The notes below the pieces were generated by a model. The model made no database searches, was not told the origin of the DNA, and was given only the letters and a program-made list of their open reading frames with translations. From NCBI GenBank assembly GCA_003133815.1, contig PKZR01000360.1, positions 1 through 6,439 on the forward strand: a stretch of 6,439 nt of DNA. Direction: 5' to 3'. The translations under genes were made by a program, and so were the position numbers. Position 1 is the first letter of the stretch. Every line of letters begins with the position of its first letter. Positions 1 through 5,190 of this stretch are shown here, piece after piece. This DNA is from Limisphaerales bacterium. Its GTDB lineage: Bacteria; Verrucomicrobiota; Verrucomicrobiia; Limisphaerales; UBA11358.

Positions 1-1247
1 TGTCCCTGTTCTTCAAACAACTGTTCATCGTCGCGGCGATTCTGGTACTGTTCATGGCCGCGGAATTTTCCGACAAACTCGCGGCCGGCAGCGTGTCGGA
101 ATATTATTCGCTTATTCTGTTCGCGCTCGCGGGAATGCTTTTCGCCGCGTCGTCCAACGACTTCACGATGCTGTTCGTCTCCATCGAACTCATCACGATC
201 ACATTTTACATTCTCGTCAGTTTTCAACGCAGCAAGCTTCAGTCGCTCGAAGCGGGCGTGAAGTATCTGATTCTCGGTGCGCTGTCCTCGTCGTTCATGG
301 TGTTCGGCATCGCGCTGATTTGGGGAACGACCGGTGAACTCAACTTCACCAAGCTCGCCGCCGTCGCGCCGCAGTTTGAAATAAGCCGCATCTTTTTACT
401 TGGCGTGTTGCTGGTGTTGGTCGGCCTTGGTTTCAAGATTGCCGCGTTTCCGTTTCAGATTTGGGCACCGGATGTTTATCAAGGCGCGCCGACGCCGACG
501 ACCGCGTTTCTCGCCGTCGGTTCCAAAGCCGCCGGATTTGTTTTGCTGCTGCGCGTGCTGTTCACCGCCGTGCCGAGCGTGACCGCGCATTGGGCGAACC
601 TGCTCATCGTCATTTCCGCCATTACGATTCTTTACGGCAATCTCTGCGCGATTCCGCAACGCAATCTGAAGCGCCTCCTCGGCTACTCCAGCATAGCCCA
701 CGCCGGCTATCTGTTGCTCGGCGTCGCGGCCTTAAGCGCGAGCGGCCAATCAGCGCTGATGTATTATCTCGCCGGCTACGTGTTCACGGTCATGGCGGGA
801 TTTTTTGTCATCACTCTGGTTATGCGACATCTGGCGACGGAAGATATTTCCGGCCTGGCTGGTTTGAACCAGCGTTCTCCGCTGCTCGCCGCCACGCTTA
901 CTATTGCTATGGTTTCGCTGGCGGGCATTCCGCCACTCGCGGGATTCTTCGGAAAATTTCTGCTGCTCAAAGCGGTGATTGAGGCCGGCCAGACCACCGG
1001 CAACCACGGCTATTATTGCCTCGCGTTCACGGCGCTGGCGGGCGTGATCATCTCGCTCTATTACTATTTCGGCGTCATCCGTGCGATTTACTGGAGCAAG
1101 GAACCGACAGATTTATCACCGATCACACTTTCCAGTCCTGCAAAGTTTTCCATCTGTGTCTGCATTGCTGGTATCTTCTGGCTCGGTTTATTTCCGAACA
1201 CCGTGCTGAATCTGGCCAATCAAGCCGCCGCTGTTTTTGTAAAATAA
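1..1247 (+). CDS. nuoN: NADH-quinone oxidoreductase subunit N (complex I), 5'-truncated by window edge
   Basis: Membrane subunit of proton-pumping NADH:quinone oxidoreductase (complex I), one of the three antiporter-like subunits, placed in the inner membrane. The reading frame is open from base 3, so the ATG at 54 is internal and the true start lies left of the window; about 414 residues of a family usually near 480-500 are visible. The sequence is a series of hydrophobic helices of the proton-antiporter domain. Family landmarks are present: SIELI with the membrane glutamate (codon 186-188), SLEAGVKY, the broken-helix segment DVYQGAPTP followed by SKAAG with the channel lysine (codon 525-527), LKRLLGYSSIAHAGY with a second lysine (669-671), and GIPPLAGFFGKF. 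These match the lysines and glutamate that matter in E. coli NuoN. NuoL and NuoM share the fold, but the VYQGAPTP and SSIAHAGYLLLG forms favour NuoN. It is normally the last gene of the nuo operon, which fits the convergent gene that follows after 39 bp. No terminator hairpin was seen in that gap. Confidence 0.96.
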   Translation, partial: SLFFKQLFIVAAILVLFMAAEFSDKLAAGSVSEYYSLILFALAGMLFAASSNDFTMLFVSIELITITFYILVSFQRSKLQSLEAGVKYLILGALSSSFMVFGIALIWGTTGELNFTKLAAVAPQFEISRIFLLGVLLVLVGLGFKIAAFPFQIWAPDVYQGAPTPTTAFLAVGSKAAGFVLLLRVLFTAVPSVTAHWANLLIVISAITILYGNLCAIPQRNLKRLLGYSSIAHAGYLLLGVAALSASGQSALMYYLAGYVFTVMAGFFVITLVMRHLATEDISGLAGLNQRSPLLAATLTIAMVSLAGIPPLAGFFGKFLLLKAVIEAGQTTGNHGYYCLAFTALAGVIISLYYYFGVIRAIYWSKEPTDLSPITLSSPAKFSICVCIAGIFWLGLFPNTVLNLANQAAAVFVK

Positions 1248-1286
1248 TTCGAAGAAAGCGAGCGGGCAAATTTCACCTGCGTCATT

Positions 1287-2705
1287 TTACACCGTCCGCA
1301 TCTGCACTGCGTCCACGATTTCCGTGCCGACTGAAATTGCGCCGATGATGACGACGGTTGCGCCGGATGGTAAACGGCTTTGTTCGGTCAGGTTTTTCAA
1401 TGCTGTCTCGATCGTGTTCTGCGGATTAATGAAATCAAATTCCATAACGAATGGAGTGACGCCCCAGCACAAGGCCATTTCGTTGGCGGCCTTTTCATTT
1501 TCGCACATCCCATAAATTGGCGAGTAATGCGGGCGCATCCAGCTTGCGTATTGCGCCATGCTGCCGTGCCGCGTGAAAACAAGGATCGCCGCCGCCTTCA
1601 ATTCGTTCGCCATCACGACGGCGCTTTTAACGAGCTTTTGGCGTGCGGTGGTCAAATCCGCCAAATCATGGAATTGCGCGCTGCCGCTGCGTTCAATGCG
1701 AGTGGCGATCTTGTCGAATACTTCGATGCACTTAAGCGGGTATTTGCCGACGGTCGTCTCACCGCTCAACATGATGGCGTCGGCTTCCTCGAAAACGGCG
1801 TTGGCCACGTCGGTGACTTCTGCGCGAGTGGGCATGGGCGATTCGATCATGCTTTCGAGCATGTGCGTGGCGACGATGACCGGACGGCCAACGCGCAGGC
1901 ACGCCTTTACAATTCGCCGCTGCACGATGGGCAGTTCTTCGTAGGGAATTTCAATGCCCAGATCGCCGCGCGCGACCATGATGCCGTCCGCTTCGAGGAT
2001 GATTGCCTCCAGGTTCTTGATCGCTTCCTGATCTTCGATTTTGGCGACGACGAGCGGATGCGGTTTGCCTTCTTCAAACATTTCGCGGAGTTGCAGCAGG
2101 TCGCGTGATTCGCGCACGAAGGACAGCGCGATGAAATCCACTTCGAGTTCGAGGCCGAGCTTCACGTCCTTGATGTCCTTCGCCGTGAGCGCGGGCAAAC
2201 TGACTTTCACGCCCGGCAAATTGATGTGGCGTCGGCTGCCGAGCTTGCCCTTGGTAAGCACTTCGCACTCCACCTTGTTGCCGTTCTTGGCCAGCACCTT
2301 CATCTGAATCGTGCCGTTATCAATGAGCACCACGTCGCCGACGCTGATGTCGTTGATGAAATTTTCGTAATTCACGTCCACCGAATGCTGTTCCAGATCG
2401 CGTTCGCCACGCACGGTAAGCGTAAATTTCTGGCCGGGTTGCAAATCCAATGGCACGCTCAAATCGCCGGTGCGGATGGCCGGGCCTTGCGTATCCATGA
2501 GGATGCCGATATGTCGCTCGCGCCTGGTGGATTCGGCGCGGATGTCTGCGAAGACGCGGCGCACCCAGTCGTGAGGCGCGTGCGACATGTTCAGGCGGAA
2601 AATGTTGACGCCCGCGTCGATCAATTTGCCAATCATTTCCGCCGAATCCGTGGCGGGCCCGAGCGTTGAGATGATTTTAGTCCGGCGAACGGTTCCTCGT
2701 TGCAT
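1287..2705 (-). CDS. pyk: Pyruvate kinase
   Basis: Final step of glycolysis: phosphoenolpyruvate + ADP to pyruvate + ATP, cytoplasmic, probably a homotetramer. From the chosen start the protein has 472 residues, normal for the bacterial enzyme. Visible in order: RRTKIISTLGPAT at the N-terminus; RLNMSH with substrate Arg37 and cation ligands Asn39 and Ser41; DTQGPAIRTG with Asp71 and Thr72; the small beta-barrel B domain (about 80-170); the signature VVAKIED with catalytic Lys222 and metal ligand Glu224; ARGDLG with Asp248; ATHMLESM with Thr280; then TRAEVTDVANAV and LSGETTVGKYP. The C-terminal domain (about 340-472) is complete. All catalytic residues known for the family are there. The frame stays open to an ATG at 2762, but those 19 extra residues have no family counterpart and would run through a perfect palindrome (2731-2750), so the ATG at 2705 is preferred; neither start has a clear Shine-Dalgarno. 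Convergent with nuoN, divergent from the ferredoxin gene. Confidence 0.96.
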   Translation of the reverse strand: MQRGTVRRTKIISTLGPATDSAEMIGKLIDAGVNIFRLNMSHAPHDWVRRVFADIRAESTRRERHIGILMDTQGPAIRTGDLSVPLDLQPGQKFTLTVRGERDLEQHSVDVNYENFINDISVGDVVLIDNGTIQMKVLAKNGNKVECEVLTKGKLGSRRHINLPGVKVSLPALTAKDIKDVKLGLELEVDFIALSFVRESRDLLQLREMFEEGKPHPLVVAKIEDQEAIKNLEAIILEADGIMVARGDLGIEIPYEELPIVQRRIVKACLRVGRPVIVATHMLESMIESPMPTRAEVTDVANAVFEEADAIMLSGETTVGKYPLKCIEVFDKIATRIERSGSAQFHDLADLTTARQKLVKSAVVMANELKAAAILVFTRHGSMAQYASWMRPHYSPIYGMCENEKAANEMALCWGVTPFVMEFDFINPQNTIETALKNLTEQSRLPSGATVVIIGAISVGTEIVDAVQMRTV

Positions 2706-2730
2706 GGGGAAAAAATACAGGCGCGCGGTG

Positions 2731-2750
2731 CGATTAAAAGTTTTTAATCG
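2731..2750. promoter_or_regulatory. Perfect 9-bp inverted repeat upstream of pyk (operator-like)
   Basis: CGATTAAAA-GT-TTTTAATCG, two perfect 9-bp arms with a 2-bp centre, in the divergent pyk/ferredoxin region, centred about 35 bp before the preferred pyk start at 2705. Read on the - strand its second arm contains TTTAAT (bases 2738-2733), five of six matches to a sigma-70 -10 box, with TGGCCG (2761-2756) 17 bp upstream as a weak -35. If this is the pyk promoter, a repressor or activator bound to the palindrome would sit on the -10 box. The palindrome is directly visible; the promoter and operator roles are inference. Confidence 0.45.
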
Positions 2751-2779
2751 GACCACGGCCATTCACCGGCAAAACAAAC

Positions 2780-2808
2780 TTGCTTTTCCGGTCAAGGGCG
2801 GGCATATT
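2780..2808 (+). promoter_or_regulatory. Weak candidate promoter for the ferredoxin gene
   Basis: TTGCTT (2780-2785), 17 bp, then CATATT (2803-2808), 26 bp before the ferredoxin ATG. The match to a sigma-70 consensus is 3/6 and 4/6. The spacing and position are right but the sequence match is poor, so this is only a candidate. No Shine-Dalgarno follows; the bases before the ATG are AT-rich. Confidence 0.2.
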
Positions 2809-2834
2809 CCGTACCCTAACTTTGAATTAATTTT

Positions 2835-3068
2835 ATGGCTGACGCTGCAAACAAATACCCCGAGAACGTGGCGGGCAAATACTACGTGGACAACCAGTGC
2901 ATTGACTGCGACCTGTGCCGCGAGACCGCACCGGACAACTACAAGCGCAATGACGACGGCGGCTACTCGTTCGTCTACAAGCAGCCCACCACGCCCGAGG
3001 AAGAGGCGCGCTGCAAGGAAGCCAAGGAAGGCTGCCCGGTAGAAGCCATCGGCGACAACGGCGCATAG
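2835..3068 (+). CDS. Small [4Fe-4S] ferredoxin, single cluster
   Basis: Soluble cytoplasmic electron carrier of 77 residues. The cluster motif is Cys22-x2-Cys25-x2-Cys28 (CIDCDLC) with the fourth ligand in Cys67-Pro (CPVEAI), the classical 4Fe-4S arrangement. The position where a two-cluster bacterial ferredoxin would carry its next ligands reads RETAPDNY, with no cysteine, so only one cluster is expected. A fifth cysteine, Cys60 (ARCKEAKEGCP), is left over. In some single-cluster ferredoxins an extra cysteine in this region forms a disulfide, but Cys60 has no visible partner outside the cluster ligands. The protein is acidic, as usual for the family. It is monocistronic: divergent from pyk and followed within 25 bases by a terminator. 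The partner enzyme cannot be told from the context; the adjacent nuoN belongs to a separate unit. Confidence 0.93.
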   Translation: MADAANKYPENVAGKYYVDNQCIDCDLCRETAPDNYKRNDDGGYSFVYKQPTTPEEEARCKEAKEGCPVEAIGDNGA

Positions 3069-3089
3069 GCCGCCCGCAAATTTTTTGGC

Positions 3090-3121
3090 AAAACCCGCTG
3101 GAACATTCCGGCGGGTTTTTT
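3090..3121 (+). terminator. Rho-independent terminator of the ferredoxin gene
   Basis: AAAACCCGCTGG (3090-3101), loop AACATT, CCGGCGGGTTTT (3108-3119) continuing into a run of T. The 12-bp stem has a single T-G wobble and is GC-rich in the middle; the T-run follows at once. It lies 22 bases after the ferredoxin stop codon. Confidence 0.88.
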
Positions 3122-3322
3122 GCTTCGCAGGTCAACATTTCTTGGCTTATGTCACGGATAAATTGTCATTTTGACGAATTTCTTTGACGCGGCGGCCTGG
3201 CTTCTGGTTAAACCGACAGGCAGACCCATGAAGCGTTTGTGGAATCGCCGGAAACGTGTCACGACATCCAGCCAGGATGCCAGCGGCTTCTTTGACGTTA
3301 CATCCTTTCACTCCGGCGGTGG
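3122..3322. other. Non-coding stretch between the ferredoxin terminator and the repeat array
   Basis: No gene, RNA gene or convincing promoter was recognised here. A frame from TTG 3171 or ATG 3228 runs through this stretch, through the repeat array and on to a stop at 3750-3752. It has no Shine-Dalgarno, no recognisable domain, and ends inside the A-rich leader of the next gene, so it is not called as a gene. The last 12 bases (CTCCGGCGGTGG, 3311-3322) resemble a partial, shortened unit of the array that follows. Confidence 0.5.
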
Positions 3323-3637
3323 CCCCAGCCACAAAAGGAATACTCCCGGAGTCGTCGGGAACACTCCCGGCCAGACCGGAGGCGTCTCCGGCGGCAAATA
3401 TCTTGTCCCCGGCGTCGTCCGGGGCATCCCCAACCACGACGGAAGCACATCTTTCCAGACCGGGAACATCCCCGGCGTGATGGACCGCGCCCCCGGAGCC
3501 TTCAGGAGCACTCCTGCCGTCTTCAGGAACATTCCTGACGGCAAAAGGAACGCTCCCGGCGTGAAAAGGGGCGTCCCCGGCGACGCCAGATGTGTCCCCG
3601 GTGTCTCCGGGGACGTTTCCGGCGTGGATAGATACAT
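3323..3637. repeat. Array of 15 degenerate 21-bp tandem repeats with alternating complementary arms
   Basis: Fifteen consecutive units of exactly 21 bp, without one indel, start at 3323, 3344, 3365 and so on to 3617. Written in halves, the consensus is YCCCGGCGTCN then NCRGGRRCRY. The first half is pyrimidine/CCGG, the second purine/GG, so complementary arms alternate roughly every 10-11 bp. Within-unit hairpins are perfect in several units: CCCCGG-n6-CCGGGG at 3407-3424, CCCCGG-n5-CCGGGG at 3596-3612, TCCCG-n7-CGGGA at 3344-3360. Across-junction palindromes include CAGGAG-CA-CTCCTG (3503-3516) and CAGGAA-CA-TTCCTG (3524-3537). The units are strongly diverged, yet length and arm complementarity are kept. 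Because 21 is a multiple of three, open frames appear on both strands: + strand heptads like N-(T/I)-P-G-V-x-R, - strand heptads ending in T-P-G. I do not recognise the array as a named family. It could be an array of protein-binding sites, a structured RNA, or an old minisatellite. Confidence 0.92.
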
Positions 3638-3756
3638 GGAATTCAAAGGTTTATGCCATTTCACCCCTTTTCCAGCCTTTCCTGTCGGTAAAAACAAACA
3701 AAATGCAGAAAACATCAAAAATGACGAAAAAATAAACACTCAACTAAACTAAACCT
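3638..3756 (+). other. A-rich leader without Shine-Dalgarno, with a possible 10-codon upstream ORF
   Basis: After the array, the sequence changes from GC-rich to strongly A-rich (from about 3690) up to the ATG at 3757. There is no Shine-Dalgarno before that ATG (the bases are CTAAACCT). A short frame ATG 3703 to TAA 3733-3735 would encode MQKTSKMTKK and ends 21 bp before the next start. An A-rich, unstructured leader is a known way to recruit ribosomes without a Shine-Dalgarno. Whether the short frame is translated cannot be judged from sequence alone. Confidence 0.25.
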
Positions 3757-4374
3757 ATGTCTAAACAAGACGCTATTCCCAAAAAGGACGGGGATTTTTA
3801 TACAAATTTAAAATTCCTCGGTGACAACGCACCGGCCCAAAAGGCCGTGCTCAACATCAGCGACGACGACCTCGCCACATTGAAGGCGGACGCCATCCTG
3901 TTCAAAGCCAAGCTCGACGCATTCAACGCGGTGGACGCCGCCTATTCGCAGGCGTCCGTTGACAAACAGAACACACGTGCCGCAGTCGAAGGCCGCGAGC
4001 GCGCCATCATCCGCCGCCTCAAATCCGCCAGCGGCTACACCGACCCCATCGGCCAGGCCCTCAAGATCGTCGGCTCCGAAGACTCCACCGACATGACCAC
4101 CGCCAAGGTGGATCTGACCGCCACGATACTGGCCCACGGCACCGAGCTGGGCTTCACCAAGCTCAAGAGCGACGGCGTGAACCTCTACACCAAGCGCGAC
4201 GGCGACGCCGACTTCGAATTCCTCGCGCACGACACCGTATCGCCGTATGTGGACAACCGTCCGCTGCTGGTGCCGGGCAAACCCGAGGTGCGCTACTACA
4301 AGGCAATCTATGTGGTGAACGACGAGGAGGTCGGCTACTTCAGCGACGTCGTGGTGGTCACCGTCTATCCGTGA
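3757..4374 (+). CDS. Uncharacterised protein: helical N-terminal part plus fibronectin-III-like C-terminal domain
   Basis: A 205-residue protein I cannot name. It has no signal peptide and no membrane segment. Residues about 15-95 look alpha-helical (LKADAILFKAKLDAFNAVDAA, RAAVEGRERAIIRRLKS), followed by a turn with TDPIGQALKIVGSE. Residues about 115-205 read as a beta-sandwich of fibronectin type III character: NLYTKRDGDADFEFLAHDT, SPYVDNRPL, RYYKAIYVVNDEEVGYFSD and the closing strand VVVVTVY. Small proteins with this layout (N-terminus like MSK-x-AIP-x-x-DGDF, FN3-like end) recur, as I remember, in Bacteroidetes and Verrucomicrobia as hypothetical proteins; that is recollection, not a search. 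Codon use is GC-rich with G/C third positions, as in the housekeeping genes, so the gene looks resident. The start is supported by composition (A-rich before, coding bias after), since no Shine-Dalgarno exists. It lies directly behind the 21-bp repeat array and ends at a strong terminator, so it is a single-gene unit. Confidence 0.85.
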   Translation: MSKQDAIPKKDGDFYTNLKFLGDNAPAQKAVLNISDDDLATLKADAILFKAKLDAFNAVDAAYSQASVDKQNTRAAVEGRERAIIRRLKSASGYTDPIGQALKIVGSEDSTDMTTAKVDLTATILAHGTELGFTKLKSDGVNLYTKRDGDADFEFLAHDTVSPYVDNRPLLVPGKPEVRYYKAIYVVNDEEVGYFSDVVVVTVYP

Positions 4375-4407
4375 AACGGACGGGGTGGTGATTGCCGGAC
4401 AAATCAA

Positions 4408-4440
4408 AAGGCGCGAAGTTTTTGCTTCGCGCCTTCTTTG
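4408..4440. terminator. Strong hairpin terminator shared by two convergent genes
   Basis: AAGGCGCGAAG (4408-4418), loop TTTTTG, CTTCGCGCCTT (4425-4435): a perfect 11-bp stem. On the + strand it is followed by CTTTGTTAATTG, on the - strand by TTTTGATTTG. The hairpin begins 33 bases after the stop of the 205-codon gene and touches the stop codon of the - strand gene ending at 4441, so it probably serves both directions. Confidence 0.88.
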
Positions 4441-5133
4441 TTAATTGTGCGGCGCAACACCCACATACTGCCATATGGGGATAGTAAATTCATACTTGAT
4501 TCCAGTTGGATAGGCAACGATGGATGTGTTTTTGATCAGCCCGGACTCCATTTCGCTTAAATTGGAATTTGCTTTTTCCAGATCATCTTTGGCCAAATCC
4601 GAATCTGTAATTGCATCTGCTCTCGCCGATTCATCATAGCCGATTATAATTCGCTTCAGTTTATCAATCTTCTCCGTCAAGTTCTCTACGGACACTTTTA
4701 GCTGGTTGTAACGGTTCACATATTCACGGACTGACGTAGGCAAGCCGGTCAAATAAACGCGGCCAGCGCTGGTTTGGCATAGGTCTTGATCATCTAACAT
4801 GGCAAGAACTTGAATCACTCGATTCGTTCCACGCAACGATGCCATATTTTTTTGCTCGGCCTTAACATCCAGCCGGTGTTTTTCTTCAGCGGCAAGCGCG
4901 GCGGCGGCTTTGTCGGGATCGTAACCAAATTGTTTTTGTAGCGCGTCGGGCAGATTGGTCATGGCAACTCTGGTGTATCCATCTTCATAAGACACCACAA
5001 CATAAGCTGGATTTGTGCGAACAATGCTGGCGTTGGTGTAACTGGCATTTTTACAAACCAAAACGTCAAAATTAGTTTGCGCGAAAATTCTCAACGTCGT
5101 GACCACCAAAAATAAAGCGAGTTTCGTTTTCAT
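4441..5133 (-). CDS. Secreted coiled-coil protein of unknown function
   Basis: A 230-residue protein, not recognised by name. The N-terminus MKTKLALFLVVTTLRIFAQ is a typical Sec signal peptide, with likely cleavage after Ala18 or Gln19, so the product is periplasmic or outer-surface. Residues about 22-75 form a small beta-type module: YTNASIVRTNPAYVVVSYEDGYTRV followed by LPDALQKQFGYDPDKA. I have seen modules of this pattern (short strands, a glycine turn, then LP-x4-Q-x-x-(Y/F)GYDP) at the N-terminus of many secreted Planctomycete and Verrucomicrobia proteins; this is recollection. From about 75 the chain is helical, Ala/Glu/Lys-rich (AAAALAAEEKHRLDVKAEQK), with coiled-coil potential at about 140-163 and 178-198. 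It ends in a beta-like segment (YEFTIPIWQYVGV). Cys27 and Cys119 remain in the mature protein. The start at 5133 is supported by the signal peptide; AAGG 10 bp upstream is a weak ribosome site. The gene is visibly AT-richer than the genes left of 4440. Confidence 0.82.
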   Translation of the reverse strand: MKTKLALFLVVTTLRIFAQTNFDVLVCKNASYTNASIVRTNPAYVVVSYEDGYTRVAMTNLPDALQKQFGYDPDKAAAALAAEEKHRLDVKAEQKNMASLRGTNRVIQVLAMLDDQDLCQTSAGRVYLTGLPTSVREYVNRYNQLKVSVENLTEKIDKLKRIIIGYDESARADAITDSDLAKDDLEKANSNLSEMESGLIKNTSIVAYPTGIKYEFTIPIWQYVGVAPHN

Positions 5134-5156
5134 AATTCCAAGACCTTTTGCAGTCT

Positions 5157-5185
5157 GGTCTAGCTGACAGTTGGCCGTGCGTCAA
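5157..5185 (-). promoter_or_regulatory. Candidate promoter for the secreted coiled-coil protein gene
   Basis: On the - strand: TTGACG (5185-5180), exactly 17 bp, then TAGACC (5162-5157), 23 bp before the ATG at 5133. The -35 matches 5/6, the -10 only 3/6. A short dyad AGACC-n11-GGTCT (5141-5161) overlaps the -10 box and the expected start of transcription and could be an operator, though 5-bp arms can arise by chance. It lies between the stop of the HNH gene and this gene, suggesting separate transcription. Confidence 0.33.
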
Positions 5186-5190
5186 TAAAA

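Noticed and set aside
461..982. Arg-rich open frame inside nuoN
   Set aside because: Out-of-frame reading of a GC-rich membrane protein gene; composition is typical of such a shadow.
1248..1286. Terminator between the convergent nuoN and pyk genes
   Set aside because: No stem of useful length with a T-run was found in the 39 bp; termination may be factor-dependent or lie inside coding sequence.
1380..2669. Several open frames on the + strand opposite pyk (for example 1380-2108 and 2226-2669)
   Set aside because: They are complementary-strand frames of a clear pyruvate kinase gene with strong codon bias, and show no domain.
3179..3298. Direct repeat of TTCTTTGACG (near 3180 and 3289)
   Set aside because: Only 10 bp, no matching ends or duplicated target, and no element between the copies; may be chance.
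3323..3637. CRISPR array
   Set aside because: Units are 21 bp, contiguous and diverged; there are no unique spacers of regular length between conserved repeats and no cas genes.
3308..3739. Open frame of 143 codons on the - strand through the repeat array, with a hydrophobic N-terminus and TPG heptads
   Set aside because: The 21-bp period opens this frame automatically; no ribosome site, no recognisable domain, and it starts in the A-rich leader of a gene on the other strand. Kept only as part of the array description.
3171..3752. Open frame on the + strand through the array as a real gene
   Set aside because: Starts with TTG or an ATG at 3228 without Shine-Dalgarno and ends inside the leader of the next gene with a composition unlike coding sequence; not enough for a gene call, so listed as a finding.
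3808..4407. 199-codon open frame on the - strand opposite the FN3-like gene
   Set aside because: The + strand gene has coherent domain structure, G/C third positions and its own terminator; the opposite frame is rich in Val/Gly/His as expected from a shadow.
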